DNA of 27,238 nt from a virus. The stretch spans positions 1 through 27,238 of IMG/VR virus record IMGVR_UViG_3300001686_000348; one strand, written 5' to 3'. This document shows, in pieces, positions 21,601 through 27,238 of the stretch. The notes beneath the pieces were generated by a model, which was given only the letters and a program-made list of their open reading frames with translations, did not search any database and was not told where the DNA came from. Both the position numbers and the translations under genes were made by a program. Within the stretch, counting starts at the first letter, position 1, and every line of letters starts with the position of its first letter.

Positions 21601-22537
21601 GCAGCCGATCTCCCAAGCCGCTGCATTTCCTTTTGTGCTGTCGGGCAGTGGGGCTGGAGCGGTTGACCTGAATACAGGAATCTATCGTCCTGGCCTTGGC
21701 TCAATACCGCCATCGTGGACAGGAACAATTACTTGGACCTCAGCGGTTCCCGGCACAAGCGCAGTCATTAGCTGGAACATCACGGTCAACCGTGGAACGA
21801 TGCCGAACCCAGCGCAAGCTAAGACCACCATCGTGGCGCAGAGTTATGTTGGCAGCCAAACGATTACTGGCCTCACAGCCTCAACAAATTATTGGCTGTA
21901 TCCATATTTAGACGACACACAGTCGGGTTCACCGCTTTTGTTTGTCCTCAACTCGCAGATACCGGGTGCCGTCGGAACGCCGGCAATCGCTTACACTGCG
22001 CTCACTGCGAACGCCACTTACTTCTCAGGCCGTAATGACCATCTGCCTGTAAACAACGGGCCACTTCAGATCACCACGGCACCAACATCAGGGTCAGGAT
22101 CAGGCGGAAGCGGTACCGGGATTGGTGGCGCATGTCCTCGCGGAGATATGGTCGTGGAACATCGCACGAAAGGCGTTGTTCGCGTTGACCAGATTGTTGC
22201 GGGTGATGAAATTTTAGGCCGCGACGGTTGGGTGATTGTATTGGACGCCATTCACTATTGGACGCATGAGTGGACAGATGTGTTCACCGATTGCGGAGAA
22301 GATGCAGTCGTTACACCCAACCACACATGGCCGACGCCTTCAGGGGATGTCCGCACACCAGTTATCAAAACCATATTCCAACGTGACGGTGATTTCACTG
22401 ATGTTACGCATTTGCAATCAGAACACAGAGGTGAACTGTGTGTTGGTCTCACAGTCAGTGGAGACCAATGCTATTACATCGGACACAGAATTCCGCGTCT
22501 CCTAACTCATAACGGCAACATCTTGCCCAGATCATAA
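18602..22537 (+). CDS. 1311-aa tail-tip/host-specificity protein with C-terminal Hint autoprocessing domain
   Basis: The gpJ/GTA g15 position and layout. Residues 1-60 are the hub-binding N-terminus. Then come Gly-rich loops (about 63-78) and two copies of a beta repeat near 165-210 and 250-295 (Gly-Gln-Tyr-Thr ... Tyr-Thr-Phe ... Val-Gln-Ile). The phage-tail core spans about 330-630, with Asp-Asp-Asp-Phe-Leu-Glu-Asp-Val-Lys. A carbohydrate-binding-like module lies at about 703-880, a fibronectin-III-like segment at about 1038-1125, and a Ser/Gly linker at 1160-1177. Residues 1178-1304 form a Hint domain: Cys1178 first, Gly-Asp-Glu-Ile-Leu as end of block A, Thr-Pro-Asn-His in block B (Thr1238, His1241), Leu-Thr-Val near block F, and terminal His1303-Asn1304. 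Only seven residues follow, starting with Gly. The Hint domain should cleave after residue 1177 and at Asn1304; the tail part would be released or ligated to a nucleophile. I know of no standard role for this in a tail tip. Confidence 0.9.
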   Translation: MLSSSSKSTTPAQTPPQKLAGINVTQSLYGIALPILMGQRLLGQSLIWYGDFTAIPHVQKTASGGGGGKGLGGGGGSTQTTTTYTYTAATMGALCSGPVTGIVNVRDTKGRYQQTSVTEGFTIPGGGGNYTVANHGLFKVDRGVAFAQAYSQAVNDYGSPAPVTLSGTYQIPMTVGAGTGQYTVNTATGVYTFHAADAGKVVQITYSYNLLDIDNTETAQIPSSGPFTILVNDSADFLQDTGVVFYPSGTALTKVGSSPAAGQYTASGGLYTFNSADNAKQVQISYVTNTQNQQSDAQTALNLTLLNGAQGQTVWSYLTSRHPEAAIGYTETAVIASQAMDLGSNAEMPNYTFEVAGPYQFGGGIVDCDPADCIGAILSDPFFGKGFPTTSFGDWTGASNFWVANNFFISPLLSSQDTVSSVIGSILEAGMTAAFWSEGQLKLVPYGDTSAAGNGQIFVPNTQPIVDLNDDDFLEDVKITRAPWQDANNKVQITWTNRLNGYNTETTTEQDDAAIQRYGLRDEDQQNWDFITTLAAAQFAGNMRVKRSVNIRASYTFTIKHNYSYLEPMDLVTITINELGLIKIPVRIQQIVDNPDEKGLEITAEEFPWGTAQPTLYAKQIGVGFKPNAGQADPGNTTALIFEAPSRFGLQQGNILYAFVTGNSPDWGGCQPYVSYDGVSYDPFGPPVMNPARLGTLLTTWAPTNLVTNGDGESGTLGSQATGWTLGGGNNLVVANDFARFGSKSLKITNASAADSFSSQDFSVTGGAAYELSGWIKTSALPSADVGLGAVLNVDTVSGVTGFTIISKTGTDLAALNTFSPPSQPDVGILADDTAHDWTFVSSIFQPIGTGTIRLYCQLGYGGSQSGTAWFDSVALVQLPADPDTSNFQASMASAGSQLPSVSTSDFDQGVSLCAIVDSSHGNNPFELFSYKNSTLVGANTFQLDTFHRGLMGTQNVPHNIGDTFARLDQASFTYQYDPSYYGKTITFKFCSFNTLGGRPQPISQAAAFPFVLSGSGAGAVDLNTGIYRPGLGSIPPSWTGTITWTSAVPGTSAVISWNITVNRGTMPNPAQAKTTIVAQSYVGSQTITGLTASTNYWLYPYLDDTQSGSPLLFVLNSQIPGAVGTPAIAYTALTANATYFSGRNDHLPVNNGPLQITTAPTSGSGSGGSGTGIGGACPRGDMVVEHRTKGVVRVDQIVAGDEILGRDGWVIVLDAIHYWTHEWTDVFTDCGEDAVVTPNHTWPTPSGDVRTPVIKTIFQRDGDFTDVTHLQSEHRGELCVGLTVSGDQCYYIGHRIPRLLTHNGNILPRS

Positions 22538-22538
22538 A

Positions 22539-22925
22539 ATGAAGCGATATTACGTTTGTCCAAAATCAGTCTGGTGTGCCATACACGATTGTGGTCAGCC
22601 CTATCATGCGTTGATGGCTGGCAGTTCCTACGTGGAACTTGATGCCGACAACATCCTACTCATCACGGACTTTTCTTCGGAATGGGCAGAGGCAATGTGG
22701 CATGAGCACCCAGAAGTTGCACGGCTCACCCACCCGGTGCACGAATCAACTGTACCCCTTTATTCCTTGTGCGACGACCCAGGTTACGCACACAAACAAT
22801 TTACAGACGACCATTGGAACTTATTGGTCGCTGCATTCGGCTTACAAGAAACCCACACGGTTTGGGATTTACATTCCCAACTCAAAGAGCTTTATCCCGC
22901 CATGAAGTTGTCGAGCGGGTATTAA
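22539..22925 (+). CDS. hypothetical protein following the Hint-bearing tail-tip gene
   Basis: A 128-aa soluble protein rich in His, Trp, Tyr and Cys (Cys at 7, 13, 18 and 78; several His including three near residues 60-75). No signal peptide or membrane helix. Residues 1-45 look beta-rich; residues 85-128 look helical. It begins 1 nt after the tail-tip stop without its own ribosome site, so its translation is coupled and its amount tied to the tail-tip protein. It could be an assembly chaperone, a minor tip protein or a partner of the Hint domain; none of these can be shown from sequence. Confidence 0.72.
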   Translation: MKRYYVCPKSVWCAIHDCGQPYHALMAGSSYVELDADNILLITDFSSEWAEAMWHEHPEVARLTHPVHESTVPLYSLCDDPGYAHKQFTDDHWNLLVAAFGLQETHTVWDLHSQLKELYPAMKLSSGY

Positions 22926-22938
22926 TCGGTAAAACGCA

Positions 22939-24495
22939 ATGTTCAGTCTTTTTAGTAATCCCATCACTGTCTCGGGTGTGCCTGTTTCGAACGGTTCCAT
23001 TGTGCTCACATTGGTCGGCGGTCCTGCCACGATCATGAGCACAGGCGCTGCCGCTCCCTCGTCCTACATCTTCAATCTTGATGCCAGCGGAAATCCGCCA
23101 GCCATCATGCAGGCTTGGGGCAATGCCGAATTGTTACCTGCTGGTACCCAATACACGGTTGTCATATGGTCTGGCCCTAACGGAACTGGATCGGCTCTTC
23201 AAACATACACGGGCATTGTTGGTCCTTCGGCACCCTACGCAGGAACACTCTATCCAAACCTGACAGTCCTGCCTTTGATGGCAATCTCCTCTATTAACGG
23301 TGTGTCCGTTTCGGGTACGCCGTCAGCGAATCAGGTGTTGGTTGCAACCGGGCCAACAGCAGCGGCTTGGACAGGAACGGCAACCATCAATGTGTCAGCG
23401 ATCAAACAGGGTTCGGCTACAAGTTCTTTCGCCATACTCGACAACCTCGGTGTCAGCCATCTATTCATTTCGAGTTCCTCACCCTACACGAACACGTTTG
23501 TGCAGGGAAACGGCTCAGGCGTGGTGTTTCTTGGAAGCGCTGCAAAGACGAGTGTTGCTGATACCAACGGAAACATTGTCACGGCTGGAAGCATTACGCT
23601 ACAAACGACATCTCAGACGCTCCCGGCAAGCATAGCGAACGACACATTGGGTGGAATTCTCTTCACTACCAATGCCGGGAAGGGATGGCAGATTGCCAAT
23701 AGTACGGGGCAACTTCAAGGGTTTGCAGGAACAACGATCTTGTTGCAGGGTGCGACATCGGGAGGAGTGACTTTAGTAGTACCAGCGGTTGCAGGTTCCA
23801 ATACACTTACTTTCCCAGCAGCAACAGATCAGCTCGTTGGTCGCGCCACTTCCGATCCGCTAACAAATAAAACGTTCGAGACGACCAGCAACACTTTCAC
23901 CATCAACGGCACATCCGTCAGCACCGGTGTACCACGCACAGCGTTGGATGCAACGGCAAAGGATTGGCAGTTCCTTGGCACGGCAACAGGATCAGGCGTT
24001 ACGGTTGGGCCTGTTACCACGACAGGCACGTTCCAGCAGTTCATGGTCAAGTACCAAATCAAGGGATACAGTGGTGGAACTCCAGTTGGCCGCTTCCTGT
24101 GTGCAAACGGAACACCATCAACGACTGCGCTCACAAATTCGTTCAAGGTGTCGGAGGATTTGACCGCTGCGAGTTCAGGCGCAGGTGCCACGGCAATTCC
24201 GGGCTTGCCTTTGGCTCAGACTCTTTCAAACACACAACGCTCTGGCACCATCTTCATTGATGGCGCATCGGGCGCTGTGAAGGTTCTGGATGTATTCGGG
24301 AACGAACAAACGCCTTCAGTTGCTTCAACTCCAACACTTTTCCGTGGCGCAAGCTTTTTCTCTGATCTTGGAACAAACCTTCCATTGAAACAATTTCAGC
24401 TAACGGTTTACGACACGCTGACAGCCGTAGCAGCTTCGTCTAACACATTCGTAACCGGAACATACCTGACCGTTTGGGGCAGGAATAACGACTAA
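22939..24495 (+). CDS. tail fibre / receptor-binding protein
   Basis: A 518-aa protein, Gly/Ser/Thr/Ala-rich with few charges. Residues 1-115 form a beta N-terminal domain that probably attaches to the tail tip. Residues about 115-330 are repetitive short strands typical of a trimeric fibre shaft, with Thr-Leu-Gly-Gly-Ile-Leu-Phe-Thr and the fibre hallmark Asp-Pro-Leu-Thr-Asn-Lys-Thr-Phe-Glu (about 310). Residues about 335-518 look like a compact C-terminal receptor-binding head with a jelly-roll-like strand pattern. No intramolecular chaperone or peptidase domain seen. Position at the end of the tail operon agrees. The start follows the previous stop by 13 nt with a weak purine stretch only. 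Confidence 0.85.
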   Translation: MFSLFSNPITVSGVPVSNGSIVLTLVGGPATIMSTGAAAPSSYIFNLDASGNPPAIMQAWGNAELLPAGTQYTVVIWSGPNGTGSALQTYTGIVGPSAPYAGTLYPNLTVLPLMAISSINGVSVSGTPSANQVLVATGPTAAAWTGTATINVSAIKQGSATSSFAILDNLGVSHLFISSSSPYTNTFVQGNGSGVVFLGSAAKTSVADTNGNIVTAGSITLQTTSQTLPASIANDTLGGILFTTNAGKGWQIANSTGQLQGFAGTTILLQGATSGGVTLVVPAVAGSNTLTFPAATDQLVGRATSDPLTNKTFETTSNTFTINGTSVSTGVPRTALDATAKDWQFLGTATGSGVTVGPVTTTGTFQQFMVKYQIKGYSGGTPVGRFLCANGTPSTTALTNSFKVSEDLTAASSGAGATAIPGLPLAQTLSNTQRSGTIFIDGASGAVKVLDVFGNEQTPSVASTPTLFRGASFFSDLGTNLPLKQFQLTVYDTLTAVAASSNTFVTGTYLTVWGRNND

Positions 24496-24510
24496 CTCGG
24501 TAAGAACATC

Positions 24511-24816
24511 ATGCAATTTCCAGAAGAAATCATCAATCAACTCTCGCCTGCAACGATCAAGGTCGTGGCGGTACTTTCTGTCAGCCTGCTTTTTAGCGCG
24601 GCTGGTTATTTGTTGAAATCGTCTTCCAAACGTTCCAAACAGGAAGCCGAACAAACGCAAGCCAAATTGGACGCTCTCAATCGGAAGGTGGACAAGATGG
24701 GAACGAATTGCCTTCCCACGATTCAAGCAAACACCGGAAAAACTGCGGAACTGCTCGAACGATTGGTGGAAACTCAGGCTGAATTCATCGGTTACATGAA
24801 AGGCAAGATGGAGTAG
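24511..24816 (+). CDS. small membrane-anchored coiled-coil protein (holin or lysis candidate)
   Basis: A 101-aa protein with one transmembrane segment at about 17-36 (Val-Val-Ala-Val-Leu-Ser-Val-Ser-Leu-Leu-Phe), a basic stretch Lys-Ser-Ser-Ser-Lys-Arg-Ser-Lys just after it, and a charged coiled coil from 43 to 100 ending in Lys-Gly-Lys-Met-Glu. The positive residues after the helix suggest N-out/C-in topology. Location after the fibre gene is where siphoviruses often put holin or other lysis genes, but the single helix with a cytosolic coiled coil is not diagnostic, and no endolysin is in the window. It may alternatively anchor or interact with the cyclase-like protein encoded 32 nt downstream. 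Confidence 0.72.
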   Translation: MQFPEEIINQLSPATIKVVAVLSVSLLFSAAGYLLKSSSKRSKQEAEQTQAKLDALNRKVDKMGTNCLPTIQANTGKTAELLERLVETQAEFIGYMKGKME

Positions 24817-24848
24817 TATGTCCTGCCCTGATTGAATCTGGAAGATCA

Positions 24849-25697
24849 ATGCCTAAATATCGCAAAGCTATTGTCTCGTATCTCGACATCCTTGGATTTC
24901 GAGATTTGATCGGCTCTCCGGCGGGAACAACTTCAGCGCTCAAGGTTCATAAAATCTTAGCCGCTACCAGAAATGTAGCCGGTGTTCCATTTAGAGTCCA
25001 AAGTGAGAATTGGAACACGCAAACTGAGATTCAGAACTTTTCTGACCTGATACTGCGCACGACTTTTATTGACAGCCAGCGCAACTTAGTGGATCAGTTA
25101 TTCCTTGATTTAGGGGTCTTAGCTGGAATTCAATTTACGCTGGTCGCTAAATACGGCATTTTCGTGCGCGGGGGTGTGAGCATAGGCGACATGTTTATAG
25201 ACTCAAAGTTTGTATTTGGGCCAGCATTAGTTAGGGCATACGAGCTTTCAGAAAAAGTCGCTGTTTTCCCACGGATTGTCGTTGATCCAGAATTGGTCGA
25301 GGTAGGCTCCAAGTCGTCAGGTGTTGATTTCGGGCGGGTTTATCGGCCCGTTCTATTCGAAGACAACAACATACATTTTGTTGATTACTTGGGAACAATA
25401 TACAAGAAGCACTTCATTGTCATTGGAACATTTGGCAACGTCGTTCCCACAAAAATGCTTGTGGCTCACAAACGCCAGATTGAAAAGAAATTATTGGAGA
25501 CAGCGCAGAAGGAAGAAAGGATTCGGAGAAAAATTGGGTGGGCTGCGATGCTTCACAATCGAGTGATCGTTGATATCGCGCAACATTCAATGAAGGAGCT
25601 TCAAAAATATATTCGTTTCATGATTCCCCGGCAAAAGATGGCTGCTCATGTGCCGATTGATGTGCTGGAGGGAAAGATCCCGTTCTCTCCTAAGTAG
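24849..25697 (+). CDS. class III nucleotidyl-cyclase-fold-like accessory protein
   Basis: A 282-aa soluble protein. Residues 9-18 read Val-Ser-Tyr-Leu-Asp-Ile-Leu-Gly-Phe, like the first metal-binding motif of class III cyclases (Asp13). Residues 63-69 (Asn-Phe-Ser-Asp-Leu-Ile-Leu) match the second metal site (Asp66). Residues 104-137 (Phe-Val-Arg-Gly-Gly-Val-Ser-Ile-Gly ... Phe-Gly-Pro-Ala-Leu-Val-Arg-Ala-Tyr-Glu-Leu) match the strand-helix unit after it. The Asn and Arg that stabilise the transition state in true cyclases seem absent (Val and Glu in their places), so activity is doubtful. The C-terminal 90 residues are helical and basic. Not a virion protein by composition; a moron with a signalling or anti-phage role is possible. 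The family is inferred from motifs only. Confidence 0.65.
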   Translation: MPKYRKAIVSYLDILGFRDLIGSPAGTTSALKVHKILAATRNVAGVPFRVQSENWNTQTEIQNFSDLILRTTFIDSQRNLVDQLFLDLGVLAGIQFTLVAKYGIFVRGGVSIGDMFIDSKFVFGPALVRAYELSEKVAVFPRIVVDPELVEVGSKSSGVDFGRVYRPVLFEDNNIHFVDYLGTIYKKHFIVIGTFGNVVPTKMLVAHKRQIEKKLLETAQKEERIRRKIGWAAMLHNRVIVDIAQHSMKELQKYIRFMIPRQKMAAHVPIDVLEGKIPFSPK

Positions 25698-25767
25698 AAC
25701 CCACTATTTACTAATCCAGTAATAACGTTGGCGCTCTTGGCGCAGATGCCCACTCCGCGTTCTGGTC

Positions 25768-25802
25768 GTTGATACCGGGAACTCTGATTCCCGCATATCA
25801 AC
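25768..25802 (+). promoter_or_regulatory. two-stage inverted repeat before the lipoprotein gene
   Basis: GTTGATA (25768-25774) pairs with TATCAAC (25796-25802), and GGGAA (25777-25781) pairs with TTCCC (25788-25792) around a 6-nt loop. It ends 3 nt before the GAGAGGAC ribosome site. It can be an operator in DNA or a hairpin controlling access to the start in RNA; no U-tract, so not a terminator. A nearby direct repeat TTGGCGC (25728-25734 and 25737-25743) adds to the regulatory look. Confidence 0.5.
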
Positions 25803-25817
25803 AATGAGAGGACACAA

Positions 25818-26492
25818 ATGAGAAAGTTTCTAAACAAGTGGTTTTCAATGATTAACAAACGTGACTTGGTCACATCCGTAACGGCCAGCATCATTGTGCT
25901 TGGGATGATTGCTTGCGGTTCTTCCACGGGAGTGCTGCCTGTTCCCGGGACCCACAGCCAAACGGTTCACTTGGCCACATCACAACGGGCAGGGTCCCAC
26001 ATTTTTCCGGGCAGTGGCACCAAGCCGTTTCTGGCAGATGTTTTCGGTATGGTCATGTTCCAAGCCACTCCAACCCCCAGCCGCTTGCAACAGTCCTATG
26101 ATGCCGTGTGCAATTTTCAGCCTGGGTTCCTCGATACGGTTCCTTCAGGCTCGCTCGTTCCGTTGGCCTTGGCAGGAGAGAATAGTTCGTGTTCTTTCTT
26201 CAGTGGCCCTTCAGGCGATGGTAGGCAAACCATTTTTGATGGAACGCTGAGTTCGTTGGTCGTTACGGGAAAGACGGTTGGTGGTGTTGCGTTCCAATGC
26301 CGTGACGTAGACACAACATCTGCCGCTTCAGACAACAGTTTCACTCGGGCTTACCTAGACCCAAATGGCCACACCGTGGCAGTCTTCAATGGATTGAATG
26401 GAACCATAACGAGAGTGCCGTTTGCTTGTTCTGGAATCGGCACGGGCACGGATCAAGTCGCCACCATCGAAGCACAGTGGGCAAAAATCTAA
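25818..26492 (+). CDS. secreted lipoprotein of unknown function
   Basis: A 224-aa protein with a lipoprotein signal: basic N-terminus, a hydrophobic core at about 18-31 and a lipobox Met-Ile-Ala-Cys, giving Cys33 as the lipidated residue. The start at 25818 has GAGAGGAC 7 nt upstream; Met11 is an alternative giving a more compact signal. The mature part is beta-rich, with Gly/Ser/Thr and four further Cys (around 92, 116, 156 and 199) that could form disulfides. No family recognised. With its own upstream inverted repeat and no tail-gene features, it looks like a lysogenic-conversion or host surface gene. Its stop overlaps the convergent next gene by 4 nt. Confidence 0.72.
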   Translation: MRKFLNKWFSMINKRDLVTSVTASIIVLGMIACGSSTGVLPVPGTHSQTVHLATSQRAGSHIFPGSGTKPFLADVFGMVMFQATPTPSRLQQSYDAVCNFQPGFLDTVPSGSLVPLALAGENSSCSFFSGPSGDGRQTIFDGTLSSLVVTGKTVGGVAFQCRDVDTTSAASDNSFTRAYLDPNGHTVAVFNGLNGTITRVPFACSGIGTGTDQVATIEAQWAKI

Positions 26493-27238
26493 CCCGAAGC
26501 AGGACCAACTTCCTTCTCGAACCCTCCCGCCCTACATGGGCCGGAGGGTTCATTGGCCGCTTGTTGTGTATCCTGAGGCAACGATTTTTTCTCTGCGCTT
26601 TCATCCCATTCTTTGGCCTTAGCCACGCCAGTCGGGGATATGCGGATTTGGCTCTCTGCCGTGGCTTCGCACACGTAGTGGCAGTTCCAATCATTAGCTC
26701 TAAAATAGTGGCCCAACTGGGCGGTTATACGGATTGTGTATATGCCGTTTGTTACGTATTGGGTTGAAAATGTTTGGTTCGAATTGTCCTGAAAGGACCC
26801 ATTAAATGTCTTATTGGCCAAATCGACATCCATGGTGGGCGGCCCTTCATTTTGGTCGGGGTTCGCGAAACCCGACGGCGTGGCCCCAAATACCACATTT
26901 ACATTGGGCAGAGCAGTTCCCGGGTTCGGGTTCAAATTAATGAACCCATGGCATTTCGCGCAACACTCGTACTGCGGAATATTCCCGCTTTTGTATGTAC
27001 ATGAGCTTCTGTGTTGAACTTCATAAGGCATCACGGCGTCTGCCGATGCTTTGGGTTTGGCGTTTGGCTTGGCTTTTCCCGTATCTTGTGCGAGTTTAGT
27101 GTTGGCCTCAGCTGCTTTCAGTGTGGCGGAGGTGTCAGGTGATTGGTTTTTGCTGGGGTTATCTGATGCTTGTCCGAAAGCACACGAAGCCCCTAATACG
27201 AATAGAGACAGCGTAATGATTCTACATACTTGGGACAT
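26489..27238 (-). CDS. secreted Cys-rich protein, minus strand, at window edge
   Basis: A 249-aa product whose ATG lies at the last base of the window, so the true start could be further out. Residues 1-22 are a Sec signal peptide (Leu-Ser-Leu-Phe-Val-Leu-Gly-Ala-Ser-Cys-Ala-Phe-Gly). A Lys/Ala/Asn-rich low-complexity linker spans about 25-68, followed by a Cys cluster (Cys80, then Tyr-Glu-Cys-Cys-Ala-Lys-Cys-His-Gly at about 90-98) that could bind metal or heme-like cofactor (Cys-x-x-Cys-His reading: Cys92-Ala-Lys-Cys-His). A beta domain with two further Cys near 186-191 comes next. It is convergent with the lipoprotein gene. No family recognised; it may be a host gene at the phage border or a phage accessory gene. 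Confidence 0.65.
   Translation of the reverse strand: MSQVCRIITLSLFVLGASCAFGQASDNPSKNQSPDTSATLKAAEANTKLAQDTGKAKPNAKPKASADAVMPYEVQHRSSCTYKSGNIPQYECCAKCHGFINLNPNPGTALPNVNVVFGATPSGFANPDQNEGPPTMDVDLANKTFNGSFQDNSNQTFSTQYVTNGIYTIRITAQLGHYFRANDWNCHYVCEATAESQIRISPTGVAKAKEWDESAEKKSLPQDTQQAANEPSGPCRAGGFEKEVGPASG
26520..26550. terminator. possible terminator hairpin between convergent genes
   Basis: AACCCTCC (26520-26527) pairs with GGAGGGTT (26543-26550), and inside it GCCC (26529-26532) pairs with GGGC (26538-26541) over a 5-nt loop: a 12-bp nearly continuous stem, 28 nt after the lipoprotein stop. It lies inside the 3' end of the minus-strand gene. No real T-run on either strand, so termination efficiency is uncertain. 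Confidence 0.45.

Noticed and set aside
22133-22537. Classic splicing intein in the tail-tip gene
   Set aside because: Only seven residues follow His-Asn, the +1 residue is Gly and there is no endonuclease domain; a C-terminal Hint domain is the better description.
4442-22537. The window is a gene transfer agent
   Set aside because: Order is GTA-like, but small terminase, HNH nuclease, fibre, early-type genes and morons indicate a phage or prophage.
24511-25697. Two-gene Pycsar-type defence system (cyclase plus membrane effector)
   Set aside because: The small membrane protein has no cyclic-nucleotide-binding domain and the cyclase-like protein seems to lack transition-state residues, so a complete system cannot be claimed.
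1-27238. CRISPR arrays, tRNA genes, diversity-generating retroelement, insertion sequences
   Set aside because: No regularly spaced repeats, cloverleaf-like sequences, reverse transcriptase or transposase were seen.

Overview
The window holds most of the structural (late) region of a tailed bacteriophage or prophage with an HK97-type head and a long non-contractile tail, so a siphovirus. Shine-Dalgarno sites, tightly spaced genes and diderm-type lipoprotein and Sec signal peptides point to a Gram-negative-like bacterial host. Base composition is balanced. I could not fix the host from the sequence; an Acidobacteriota-like soil bacterium is only a guess. No integrase, attachment site, tRNA or CRISPR array was seen, so free phage and prophage cannot be told apart.

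Layout. Positions 1-1031 carry the end of an early-type cluster: a 142-aa unknown protein at the window edge, a helix-turn-helix protein and two tiny ORFs. Positions 1032-2377 are gene-poor. They contain an inverted-repeat RNA element, one or two doubtful ORFs, a 46-aa minus-strand membrane protein and a pair of identical 20-bp repeats. Packaging follows: HNH nuclease (2378), a beta-rich probable virion protein (2812), a 55-aa ORF, P27-like small terminase (3547), an antisense four-helix membrane protein (3928-4374, minus) and large terminase (4442). The head module is portal (6135), prohead protease (7835), a structured leader and major capsid protein (8672), closed by a strong terminator at 10038-10069. 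The neck and tail are phiE125 gp8-like connector, a small beta protein, head-tail adaptor, HK97 gp10-like protein, DUF3168-like tail terminator, tail tube, two tail assembly chaperone frames (probable -1 frameshift), tape measure, DUF2460 distal tail protein with a carbohydrate-binding-like insert, DUF2163 hub protein, NlpC/P60 peptidase, a 1311-aa tail-tip protein, an unknown 128-aa protein and a 518-aa tail fibre. The order from large terminase to tail-tip protein closely follows Rhodobacter gene transfer agent genes g2-g15. The right end has a small membrane/coiled-coil protein, a nucleotidyl-cyclase-fold-like protein, a lipoprotein and a convergent secreted Cys-rich protein.

How they work together. 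HNH, small and large terminase cut and pump DNA through the portal into a shell built by protease and capsid protein. The connectors close the head and join a tube whose length is set by the tape measure with chaperone help. The DUF2460/DUF2163/NlpC/tail-tip set forms the adsorption and wall-penetration apparatus.

Most notable observation: the tail-tip protein ends in a complete-looking Hint (Hedgehog/intein) autoprocessing domain, with first Cys1178, block B TxxH and terminal His-Asn followed by only seven residues. This suggests self-cleavage or covalent ligation at the phage tail tip. Other points are a structured 174-nt leader before the capsid gene, two near-identical start-stop minicistrons in front of virion genes, a probable programmed frameshift, two antisense membrane-protein genes, and a cyclase-like accessory gene.
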